Made by a program: the position numbers and the translations under genes | Notes under the pieces: generated by a model | What the model was told of the DNA's origin: nothing | The model's input: the letters and a program-made list of their open reading frames with translations, nothing else | The model's database searches: none | Part shown: positions 43,403 through 51,744 of the stretch, one piece after another | Numbering within the stretch: position 1 is the stretch's first letter | How the letters are laid out: the number at the start of each line of letters is the position of its first letter | Assembly (NCBI GenBank): GCA_018242765.1 | Contig: JAFEBH010000019.1 | Location: 118,155-182,154 of the forward strand | Origin: Nitrospira sp. | Lineage (GTDB): Bacteria > Nitrospirota > Nitrospiria > Nitrospirales > Nitrospiraceae | Direction: 5' to 3' | Length of the DNA: 64,000 bases

Positions 43403-44652
43403 GGGAGTTCTCCCGTCCACCGTTCGAGACGAGCCAATGATATTGATAGGGCCGCGCGCGCCTCGGCGTATTCCAGTTGCATTTGTCGATACACTCGCTG
43501 AGAATCGATCAATTCGAGGAGACCGGCGGCGCCTTGACGAAAACTGATGCGGGCAATCCGCAAGGCCTCCTCGGCTTCTTTCAGCAGGCCCTTCTCAAAT
43601 ACCTCGATCTGTTCACGATCCGTGCGCGCCTCTTGGGCCAATTCGGTCACGGCTTTGATCAATTCATTCTGAACCCCGAGGCGCTCCGCTTCCGCACGAT
43701 CTTTCGCGCCTAAGGAGGCTTCAATTTCACCTTGGCGCCGATACCAGAGCGGCAGCGGCATTCGTAGGCCTGCGATATAGGCTTCATCTCCCGCTTCTCG
43801 ATGATACGTTCCCGTCACGGAGACATACGGAATACGCGACTCCCGTTCCAGCCTGACGCTGTGTTCCGCTCGTTCAATCTGCTTGGCGGTCCGGCGAAGA
43901 ATTGGATGCGATTCCAGCGCGGTAGTGATCAGCTGTTCAGGATTCAGGTCGTGCCGTAACGGCGCAAAGTCACCGTCCACTGAGAAGTCTGTGCCCAGCG
44001 CTCCGGCTGTCACCGCGTTGAGCCCAGCGCGAGCCGCGACGAGGGCATTTTGCGCGCGGCTCAGATCTTTCGTCGCCTTCTGTAACTCCACATTCGCCTT
44101 CACGGCTTCGAACGGTCGCGCCTGGCCGGCATCCACACGCGCCTTGATCGTTTGAAAAATCTCTCGGACCGTTGAAAGATTTTGCACCGATAGGTCCACG
44201 TCCCGCTGAGCTAGCAACAGCCGGTAAAAGGCGACCTTTGCATCGGCACGGACGTTCAAGCGCGCCTCGTCCACTCCCGCCAGGGCGCCCGAAAGACCTG
44301 CCTCGGCAGCCTCTCGGCGTGCTTTTCGCTTAGCAGGTAATTCCAGTGGTTGCTCTACCGTCACCGTCCGTTCGACGATCGAGACACCCGTGCTGGGATC
44401 GCGGATGGAGCCTCGCCCAGCCGATGCGTCGATCGATGGATTCAGAAACGCACTCGCTGCGATCCGTTCCCCTTGACTCTGGCGGACCCCGCCTTTCGCC
44501 GCACTCATAGCGGGATTCCGTTTCAATGCCAGTTCAAGCACGGCTTCGAGTTGCAAGATCGGGCTCTCAGTGTTGGCGGATGCGAATACCACGCAACCGA
44601 TTCCTTCTAAGAGCAATGTAATGCCAATAAGCCAAATGAGTGTGGGTTGCAT
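43399..44652 (-). CDS. czcC: CzcC outer-membrane efflux protein
   Basis: A 417-residue TolC-family channel with a signal peptide (LLLEGIGCVVFASA) and two coiled-coil repeats (LELALKRNPAMSAAKGGVRQ and RIARISFRQGAAGLLELIDS). An AGGAGG site lies before the ATG at 44652. It overlaps czcB by ATGA. About half of its residues are shared with the second czcC at 59168-60421, e.g. VDAGQARPFEAVKANVELQK and the end LARLERWTGEL. Confidence 0.92.
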   Translation of the reverse strand: MQPTLIWLIGITLLLEGIGCVVFASANTESPILQLEAVLELALKRNPAMSAAKGGVRQSQGERIAASAFLNPSIDASAGRGSIRDPSTGVSIVERTVTVEQPLELPAKRKARREAAEAGLSGALAGVDEARLNVRADAKVAFYRLLLAQRDVDLSVQNLSTVREIFQTIKARVDAGQARPFEAVKANVELQKATKDLSRAQNALVAARAGLNAVTAGALGTDFSVDGDFAPLRHDLNPEQLITTALESHPILRRTAKQIERAEHSVRLERESRIPYVSVTGTYHREAGDEAYIAGLRMPLPLWYRRQGEIEASLGAKDRAEAERLGVQNELIKAVTELAQEARTDREQIEVFEKGLLKEAEEALRIARISFRQGAAGLLELIDSQRVYRQMQLEYAEARAALSISLARLERWTGELP

Positions 44653-44727
44653 GAAAGCCTCCTCATTGCCCGCATGACGGACAATACTGACTTTTCCTGC
44701 GTTGTATGGACAGCTCGTTAGGACGCG

Positions 44728-45045
44728 TTAGACGCTGAGGGGAGGATGGAACAGGAACACGACGAAAGTCGGCACGTGTAGCGTGGGACTCAAGCTTACA
44801 TCATCAGTAATTGGAGATGGGATCTCAGGAGCAGCAAGAGACACGGACTGGAATACAACATGGCAGGGACACCCATCATCATCCGTCACGCCGTCATCTG
44901 GTGACGTAGAATGGCTCGCCGTTGCGGTCAAGGCTGCATCAGGCCCGACTTGCCATTCACCAAGACAGGTGAGACCAGTGAGTTGAACTCCAAGGAGGAG
45001 AATCAGCCCCATGATCAGCAGATTTCTGTGTCTCGTATCCAACAT
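44728..45045 (-). CDS. CzcI-like small exported protein heading czcCBA
   Basis: From the Met at 45045 it has 105 residues: signal segment (LLIMGLILLLGVQLTGLTCL), an acidic middle, DDGCPCHVVFQSVSLAAPEI and a hydrophobic end VPTFVVFLFHPPLSV. It lies 75 bp upstream of czcC. The layout of signal, C-x-C-H and aromatic/Pro tail recalls CzcI, the small periplasmic protein that heads czcICBA in Cupriavidus and affects expression. The paralogue at 61668-61982 shares most of its length. Confidence 0.65.
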   Translation of the reverse strand: MLDTRHRNLLIMGLILLLGVQLTGLTCLGEWQVGPDAALTATASHSTSPDDGVTDDDGCPCHVVFQSVSLAAPEIPSPITDDVSLSPTLHVPTFVVFLFHPPLSV

Positions 45046-45325
45046 CACTGTTTCAGAATATAACATAGCGCTGAGTCAAAGCCATACAATTTTTTAGCTA
45101 CATTGTACACATTGAGAACACGATATGCATAAGGATCTCGATAATCCGTGCCGCGACGCTAGGATATCGAAGTTTTGTGTGCTCGCCCTAACCGCTTGAG
45201 ACTGTGAGAGGCAGACCCGAAAAGATAGTCCGATTCAGATCATAGGTAACGATGGAAACAATTTCTGCTATCCATGAGGGACAAGACTTGTCCTGAGTTG
45301 ACGTGTTGACGGAGCACGCACCCGC

Positions 45326-46010
45326 GTCGATCGTGCAAATCAATCCGGTCACACGTGAACCAGGCGCCCGGTCTCACGATCGGCGCAAAAGATGAAGTCT
45401 ATTTCACGTAGTCTACGGCACAGGCCAAATCTGATTCGCCATTTGCCTCCGATCTTCTCCTCGCACGATCGCATGACGGAGGGCTAACCTTTGACGCTCC
45501 GATAACCGTCAATGATGACAATCAACCCATCAGCCATAGTTTCGAACACGTGCTGGCCATGCCAAACGGGAACGTGTATCTCGCGTGGCTGGATCATCGT
45601 GGAAAAGATCGCAGTGGGGCAGGTGCCATCTTCGCCGCGAGCCGTGATCATGGAAAGACCCTGGGGGTCAATCGGACGATCGATGGCATGGCGTGCCTCT
45701 GTTGCAGGCCGATCATGGCGCTCGCTCCCGATGGAGGACTTTGGGTTGCGTGGAGAAAGACCTTTGAGGGGAACGTGCGAGACGTTGTGTTGGCTCAGTC
45801 TCACGGACGGGTGGATACTTCCGACATGTCCTCATCGTGGGCCATTGCTTTGCGTTCGATTGCTATACAGGCTGGACGTTGCGTGGAACACGGAGCAATG
45901 GATGAGCAGCCGAAGTTGTTTTTTGACCTCCGACGATTAAGACCAAACATTGTGTTCGCCTTATACACCGCTCCTGCTGCTCAGGTCCACGACCGCAGTG
46001 CTGGTAGCAC
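45326..46010 (+). pseudogene. Broken copy of the Asp-box propeller gene
   Basis: The plus strand repeats the gene at 31269-32546. From about 45360 to 45800 nucleotide identity looks close to 99 percent by eye. It includes a TGG-to-TAG stop near 45410 and CPCC changed to CLCC. Beyond about 45805 the copy carries a large internal deletion and then diverges strongly. It is in inverted orientation and about 13 kb away. The mosaic of near-identical and diverged segments suggests a recent recombination or gene conversion onto an older copy. Confidence 0.85.
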
Positions 46011-46155
46011 TTCTGATCGAGGATTTCGTGTACCTTTCGACCATATCATAGATTCACTTCTGGAGATAACTCTGCTCAAATTCGATGTGTCTTGCCCGAA
46101 TGCTGGCCGATAGAGCGGCGTAAGCCTGGAGATAGCGTTTAGGGATGTTGCGAGT

Positions 46156-47127
46156 CTAGAACATCAAATAAGCGCCGGCACCAAATGATTCGGTCTTCTG
46201 CAAATAGAAGAATTGCCCATATGGACTATATCCGTGATAGTAGTTGAACAGAATCCGAAAACGCTTCAGATAGCCAGCGCGTGATATATCGATCCCCATG
46301 AGCAAGTTGGTATTGATGTGCCAGTCCTGTGCCTCGACGGATTTAAAGTCCGTCGTCAAGAGAGGCGTGAAGAGGATTGGATTGGAGAGGAGACCAAACA
46401 AGTGAGAGCGTCCCAACGGCGTCGGCGTCCGCGCTTCGAATCCCCATTGTCCTGTAAAGCGGTCGATCGTGGAAGGTTGCCGGTTGACCATCACTGCTCC
46501 TCCCCCATACATGCGCAACCATGTCCGGAAATCATACGACACGATCATGTCGACTTCCTCGTACTGAAGGCCAATTGATTTGAATCCAGGATGCGCCCCC
46601 AGGAATTCATCCCCAATGTGACTGCTCTGGTGATAAAAGCGTAAGCGCGCGGACCAGTTTTCATGCCGCCAGGTCAGCGGCACGCCGACATTGAAATCGA
46701 CATTGATAAGCTCCGCATTGGACGTATCTAAGTCAAATTGCGAAAAAATGCCGGTCAGCAGGCTGATCTGCCACCCGTTACATCCGTTGCGCCGGGTATA
46801 GAATCCAAAATTCTCTCCAATCCCGACCGTTCCGATGTTTGCAGTGGTCCGTTCAAGCCGCGATTGAGTGGATTGCCAGAGGGCGAAAAACTGCGGCTGT
46901 TTCGGATCGCCCAAGAGGGGACGAAAGAGATCGTCAGTCGGGAAAGTATCTCCGATCGTTTCACTTTCGGAGAATTTGGAAACTTGATGGTAGCGACAAT
47001 CTAATAGTTTGTTTGCTGGCCCATCATCCGGCTTCTTGTCATCAGCGGCATAGGCTGTACATATCATTAGACACATGATTGCTGTGATTACGATACAACA
47101 CCGCTTATACAGAAATCCTAGACTCAT
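46156..47127 (-). CDS. DUF1207 family exported protein
   Basis: A 323-residue protein from the ATG at 47127 (GGAGGAGAAATGGC upstream), with a signal peptide ending TAYA. The mature part matches the DUF1207 pattern of outer-membrane-like strands (GVPLTWRHENWSARLRFYHQ, SSHIGDEFLGAHPGF, VDMIVSYDFRTWLRMYGGGA, RFRILFNYYHGYSPYGQFFY). Function unknown; probably a small outer-membrane barrel. It stands alone, beside a pseudogene and an orphan flagellar gene, so its link with metals is not shown. Confidence 0.82.
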   Translation of the reverse strand: MSLGFLYKRCCIVITAIMCLMICTAYAADDKKPDDGPANKLLDCRYHQVSKFSESETIGDTFPTDDLFRPLLGDPKQPQFFALWQSTQSRLERTTANIGTVGIGENFGFYTRRNGCNGWQISLLTGIFSQFDLDTSNAELINVDFNVGVPLTWRHENWSARLRFYHQSSHIGDEFLGAHPGFKSIGLQYEEVDMIVSYDFRTWLRMYGGGAVMVNRQPSTIDRFTGQWGFEARTPTPLGRSHLFGLLSNPILFTPLLTTDFKSVEAQDWHINTNLLMGIDISRAGYLKRFRILFNYYHGYSPYGQFFYLQKTESFGAGAYLMF

Positions 47128-47219
47128 GCCATTTCTCCTCCAGACGTTCTCGTGTGAAGCGAGATGTTTTGCACCTGCCTCGGGCACTGGGACTTTGTCA
47201 TCGATTCGGAATCACACAC

Positions 47220-47399
47220 CGGCTATCTTCACTTCTTCTGTTCACAATCTTCCCTTCCTTCGCTCAGCTTGGTATTGCTGTCAACGAAATGACGCGGGGT
47301 AGCACGCTTGGCAGTTATTTGACGCTCATCCTTATGGCAGTCGTGCACTATGTGCTGACAACTCTTTGGATCCAACGATTCCCATATTATCGTGACTAA
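47220..47399 (+). pseudogene. Possible fragment of a membrane protein (C-terminal end)
   Basis: The plus strand reads RLSSLLLFTIFPSFAQLGIA, VNEMTRGSTLGSYLTLILMA and VVHYVLTTLWIQRFPYYRD-stop. It looks like the last two helices and tail of an integral membrane protein. It overlaps the start and upstream region of the DUF1207 gene on the other strand. No N-terminal part is seen. Low confidence. Confidence 0.3.
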
Positions 47400-47557
47400 G
47401 TGGTATGTACTTTGCTTATAACATGGGCCACCAACCCAAAATCAAGAGAACGCGGGGAGGGGACAAACTGAGAAAGTGTTCCTCAAAGTGGAGAAGCCAA
47501 CACAAAACACGATTTGTCTCAAGGAGAAATATCCGATTTAGCAGATGGAGACGAGCC

Positions 47558-47953
47558 GTGAGCATTTTTGATGAATCGTTTGCATTGGCGCGGGTACTGG
47601 ATTTACGAAACGCCCGGCACCGTGTGATTATAGCGAATGTCGCGAATGAAGAAACACCAGGATATCGCGCCAAAGAGCTCCACTTTAAAGATGCATTGGC
47701 TGCTGCGAGTGAGAATGCCCAAGGCGTGACTCTGAACAAAACCAATGATCGCCATCTGGTGAGCACAGTCGAGACCGTCCAGGGACGGATCGCGGAGGTT
47801 CCTGCCTCGGATCTTCCCTTAGATGCCAATTCCGTTAATTTGGAATTAGAAATGGCCAAACTTTCCGACAACACTATGCAGTATAAAGCGGTCGCGGAGA
47901 TACTCAGGAGAGAATTTGAGCACATACTCTCTGCTATCCGCGAGGGACGGTAA
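47558..47953 (+). CDS. flgB: Flagellar basal-body rod protein FlgB, orphan gene
   Basis: From the GTG at 47558 (GGAG upstream) it has 131 residues that match FlgB: N-terminal helix ALARVLDLRNARHRVIIANV, the rod-protein signature ANEETPGYRAKELHFKDAL, and C-terminal DLPLDANSVNLELEMAKLSD, NTMQYKAVAEILRREFEHIL. FlgB forms the proximal rod of the flagellum and is normally followed by flgC and fliE. None is present here; an IS fragment follows. It may be a displaced copy or a leftover of a flagellar operon. Confidence 0.88.
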   Translation: MSIFDESFALARVLDLRNARHRVIIANVANEETPGYRAKELHFKDALAAASENAQGVTLNKTNDRHLVSTVETVQGRIAEVPASDLPLDANSVNLELEMAKLSDNTMQYKAVAEILRREFEHILSAIREGR

Positions 47954-48144
47954 GTTGCGAGACCTGTAGCCGTTGAGCACCATGATAAATCGGTGATCCG
48001 GCAAGCCGTCGCGATTGCATGGGGAATGGGAGAGACATCGGCAGCGGCGATGCCGGTCCGCTCCTGCGCGCCTTGAATGATCCGGCATCCCGCATAGATC
48101 AGGCAGAGGCTTATATTACTGTGTGGGCATCCCCTTGAGACTCT

Positions 48145-48492
48145 TCAGCCGCTTCCGAGTAAATCGGTTTTCGGTTTCGGTATTTTGATACCTGCCATCG
48201 TTTCTTCTGAAACGCGTAAACCACCCAAATGTCCCTCCTTCAATTGTGCAGCATAATCGACGCGGAATGCACGGCCCATGAATAGCAATATTGACTGTCG
48301 GGTCTGGCCGTGGCTCTCTGCCTGCTGCTGCTCAGCCCGCCAGCGGTACAGCAGATGGTCGGTAACACCCAAGTCCCGGGCGACCTGCGCGACAGGCGGT
48401 GCTGAGTTTCGTATCAATCGCACGGCTTCTTCTTTAAATGCTTCCGTGTACCGCCGTCGAGTCTTGGTGAGCATGCGAGCATCCGATTGCAT
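48145..48492 (-). pseudogene. IS3-family transposase OrfA, truncated and fused to foreign sequence
   Basis: The first 60 residues (TKTRRRYTEAFKEEAVRLIR, VAQVARDLGVTDHLLYRWRA) are the helix-turn-helix of an IS3-type OrfA. After EQQQAESHGQTRQ, similarity to the expected leucine zipper stops and unrelated residues follow. No OrfB is present. It is a remnant of an insertion, in a 3 kb region of several IS scars. Confidence 0.8.
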
Positions 48493-48630
48493 CTTTCTCC
48501 TCCTTAGTGAGGTGTCTGTACAATCGGGGGAAGATCAGGATGCCTCCGGCTTCAACGTTGGTGTTAACATCGTGGGTCTGAGAGCGGACGGCAACCTCTA
48601 TTACACCGATGACGTCGCCTTTTTTCAGCT

Positions 48631-48764
48631 CTTCCTGGCTCAGCCGGTGCCTGTCCGCGCCGGCTGTTCAACGCGATCGTCATTACAGCCCAGGGCAAGC
48701 GAAGGCAAGCAGACCTTCAACAAGAATACGATCATTCTTGCTTATGCGAGACTTTTGGAATGAC
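48631..48764 (+). repeat. Direct repeat, copy 1 (partner 58963-59096)
   Basis: About 134 bases shared with 58963-59096 in the same orientation, from CTCAGCCGGTGCCTGTCC to GACTTTTGGAATGAC, with only a handful of differences by eye. Each copy lies beside an IS remnant. It may be a piece of a longer lost element. Neither copy encodes a protein I recognise. Confidence 0.85.
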
Positions 48765-48873
48765 CAGGGACGCCAGTCCATCTCAAACCAGGAGCAAACG
48801 AGTCCCATCGCAGGTTCTACGGGGAGCGCTCGCCGGTCGCGATTGAGCCCGTAACTTGCTAAGCTACCGTGGC

Positions 48874-49330
48874 CATGAACTCGACAGCGCAGGCCACCGC
48901 GTATCTGATCTATGCGTGGATTTGGGGCATCCATCCGATGCTGTGGCGACGGTTCCTGGTCCGCTCCGACAGCACACTGGCGGACCTGCACTGGGCATCC
49001 AGATCGGATTCGGATGGACCGATTTTCACCTGCATCGATTTCGGGTCCAGAAGAAAAGCTATACCACTCCGCGGATTGGGTCGGTGGAGGGCCATGATGC
49101 CCTCCAGGTGAAATTGATGGCTCTGCAGTTTCGGATCAACGAACGCTTCCTCTACGAGGACGACTTTGGCGACCTGTGGCAGCACGAGATTCGGATCGAG
49201 AAACACTGCGTGATCGAGAACGGGCGCACGTATCTGGTATGTGTCGGAGGGAAGTGGGGCGGGCCACCAGAGGACTGTGGAGGCCCGGACGCCTTCATGG
49301 CCCGCCGATCGGCGGCCGCTGAGCAGCACG
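48874..49330 (+). pseudogene. pRiA4b ORF-3-like (IS1096 TnpR-like) protein, frameshifted
   Basis: Starting at the ATG at 48874, IWGIHPMLWRRFLVRSDSTL followed by ADLH is continued in another frame by GIQIGFGWTDFHLHRFRVQK, ALQFRINERFLYEDDFGDLW and QHEIRIEK. This is the plasmid pRiA4b ORF-3 family domain. The break is near 48990. The family is frequently carried as a passenger gene by transposons, consistent with the ISKra4-type sequence that follows. Confidence 0.78.
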
Positions 49331-50346
49331 CTCAGTGTGGCGGGGATTCATCGCAAGGTCCAGGAGGTTCCGAGCGGCTGGACCACGAACTGGGGCCAGA
49401 GCGAGCCGCGTTTATTGAAGGGTGCCAACGGGATTGGGACCAGCTGCCGGTCCTCGGGCCGCGACTGACGGTGGGGCTGGACGGGGGTACGTGCACGCCA
49501 AGAAGCAGCGCTCCGGCAACGAAGGGTGGTTTGAAGTCATTGTCGGTAAAATCGTCTTTGGATGATGGCAACGGCAAATGTTTCGCCTATGTACAGACTT
49601 ATGACAACAAGCCGAGGCGGCGGTTGTTCGAGTTTCTGAAGTCGCACGGAGTACAGGAAAACCACGCAGTGCGGTTTTTGACAGACGGAGGGGCGATGTG
49701 CGAGCCGTGCCGGAGTTCCTGAGCGCGGAGTCCGAACATACGCTGGACTGGTTTCATCTCACCATGCGACTTACAGTTATGCGACAGCTGGCGAAGAGTC
49801 TGCCTTGGAACAGTTCCGACAAACCAGAGCAGCCAGAAGAGGAAGAGACGGAGCACATCGAACCTACGGTTGCGGCGGAAGAAACGGTCAGCACGCGCGA
49901 GCGAGCAGGTCTGTCATCGACTAGAGCGCGTGAAATGGCTCTTGTGGCACGGCAACGTGGGCCTGGCTTTGGCGGAGATGGAGAACATTGTCTTCGGCGC
50001 AGAAGCGGCCTCGAATGGGAAAGATGGTGTGCCCAAATTGCTTCGGGCTGCGAAGGAGTTTGCGATGTATGTCGAGGGTAACGCGGGCTTGATCCCGACC
50101 TTCGGCGATCGGTACCGCCATGGGGAGACGATCTCGACGGCCATCGTCGAATCCGCCGTGAATCAAGTGATGAGCAAACGTCTGGTGAAGAAGCAACACA
50201 TGCGATGGAGTGAAGAAGGGGCGCACAACCTCTTACAAGTACGGACGAAAGTGCTCAACAACGACCTAAGGCGCGTGTTCGATCAATGGTCCCCCACACT
50301 CAGCGGGGCAGCGGTTGATGGACCACTCGCCAGAAAGGCGGCCTAG
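49331..50346 (+). pseudogene. ISKra4-family transposase, broken in several frames
   Basis: Successive frames show KVQTYDNKPRRRLF-like text at 49590-49680 (YVQTYDNKPRRRLFEFLKSH, FLTDGG), then FLSAESEHTLDWFHLTMRLT, LERVKWLLWHGNVGLALAEM, YVEGNAGLIPTFGDRYRHGE and SKRLVKKQHMRWSEEGAHNL, LQVRTKVLNNDLRRVF. These are the core and C-terminus of ISKra4-type transposases. At least two frameshifts interrupt it, so the element is inactive. Terminal repeats were not found. It lies directly upstream of a czcBA pair that lacks czcC. Confidence 0.82.
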
Positions 50347-50568
50347 CTGCTCCCGGTTTGAGATGGACTCCAGTCGCATTTCACCACGGCCGGGATCGGA
50401 GCTGGGGCAAGAGGCTACGAATGTCTACCGTTTCCTAAGAAATGAAGGACCTTCGGATGGCATACACCATGCTGAGAGTATTCCGAGGAGGCAGGGGTGT
50501 GTTACTTCATTCACCGCGTAAATCGCGAAGATGATGAGAGCATCCCGTTGAGCCGAGGCCGATGCGGA

Positions 50569-51744
50569 ATGCTTCGCCAATGGCTTATCAGGATCGTAGC
50601 CTGTGGGATCGTAGTGGGGACCATCGGTTGTGACAACAAGGCTCGGGATAGCTCCGCTACCAAACAACCTCCGATCTCCTCACCAACGAATCTGTTGCCC
50701 CTGACACCGGAAGAGTTATCCTGGATGCAGCTGGAACTTGTGCCTGTGGCACAGGGGCAGATTCTTCCGCATCGTGAATTTCCCGCCACCGTCCAAGCCA
50801 ACCAAAACGAATTGGCCGAGGTTACGACCCTGATCCGTGGCCGGGTTGTGAAGGTCCATGTCGATGTCGGGCAGGACGTGAAAAAGGGTGCCCTCTTGGC
50901 CATGCTCCACAGTGTGGACCTTGGTGTGGCTGAGGGAGAATACCTCAAGGCTGAGGCCAAACTGGAGGAAGCTGAACGATCGCACGTGCGGGCCAAGGAG
51001 TTGTACGAGAACAAAGCCGTGAGTCTGGCAGAACTGCAGCGGCGTGAGGCGGCCAGGAAGGCGGCGAGAGCCGAAGCCCGTGAAACCAAGAACCGTCTGG
51101 AGCTGCTCGGTGTGCCGCGAGAAGAAATCGACAGGCTGGACCGGGAAAATACGATCAAGGCTGATGTGCCTTTGCGTGCGCCGTTCGATGGGCGGGTCAT
51201 CACACGAAACATCACGAGGGGAGAAGTGGTCGAAACGGATCAAACGCTCTTCACCGTGGCCAATCTCACCGATGTGTGGGTGATCGGCAACGTGCCGGAG
51301 AAGGACGTGCAATTCATCCGCAAGGATCAGAGCGTCAACGTGGTCCTGGCGGCCTATCCCCATGCGATCTTCACCGGGACCATCACCTATATCGGAGACG
51401 TGCTCGATCCAGCCACTCGAACCATGCGCCTGCGAGTCACCGTGTCGAACCCCGATCGACTGTTGAAGCCGGAAATGTTCGCGATCGTCATGGTGTACGG
51501 GGTCTCGAGCGAAGACGCGTTGAGCGTGCCCCTCGCGGCTGTCCAAGATGGGCCTGTCGGCAAGATGGTGTTTGTTCAATGGGAGCCCGGCGCGTTTGAG
51601 GCCCGGACGGTCAAGTTGGGGAACGAAGAGGGAGACGTGGTCAGAGTGCTGGAGGGGGTCAAGGCAGGCGAGCAGGTCGTAACCAAGGGATCGTTTGTCC
51701 TCAAGTCCGAAATGGAACGCCATAAGATCGAACCGACACCATGA
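50569..51744 (+). CDS. RND efflux adaptor (membrane fusion lipoprotein)
   Basis: From the ATG at 50569 it has 391 residues. A lipoprotein signal (VVGTIGCDNK) replaces the membrane anchor of the other adaptors here. It has barrel-sandwich (TTLIRGRVVKVHVDVGQDVK, GALLAMLHSVDLGVAEGEYL), a coiled-coil hairpin (KLEEAERSHVRAKELYENKA) and beta-barrel (DVWVIGNVPEKDVQFIRKDQ). It belongs to the CzcB/CnrB class. The pump gene follows with an ATGA overlap. No czcC precedes it. An IS remnant occupies that place. Confidence 0.9.
   Translation: MLRQWLIRIVACGIVVGTIGCDNKARDSSATKQPPISSPTNLLPLTPEELSWMQLELVPVAQGQILPHREFPATVQANQNELAEVTTLIRGRVVKVHVDVGQDVKKGALLAMLHSVDLGVAEGEYLKAEAKLEEAERSHVRAKELYENKAVSLAELQRREAARKAARAEARETKNRLELLGVPREEIDRLDRENTIKADVPLRAPFDGRVITRNITRGEVVETDQTLFTVANLTDVWVIGNVPEKDVQFIRKDQSVNVVLAAYPHAIFTGTITYIGDVLDPATRTMRLRVTVSNPDRLLKPEMFAIVMVYGVSSEDALSVPLAAVQDGPVGKMVFVQWEPGAFEARTVKLGNEEGDVVRVLEGVKAGEQVVTKGSFVLKSEMERHKIEPTP

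Noticed and set aside
50716..51723. 335-codon minus-strand frame opposite the RND adaptor
   Set aside because: Antisense shadow with His/Asp/Arg bias; the plus-strand adaptor is well supported.
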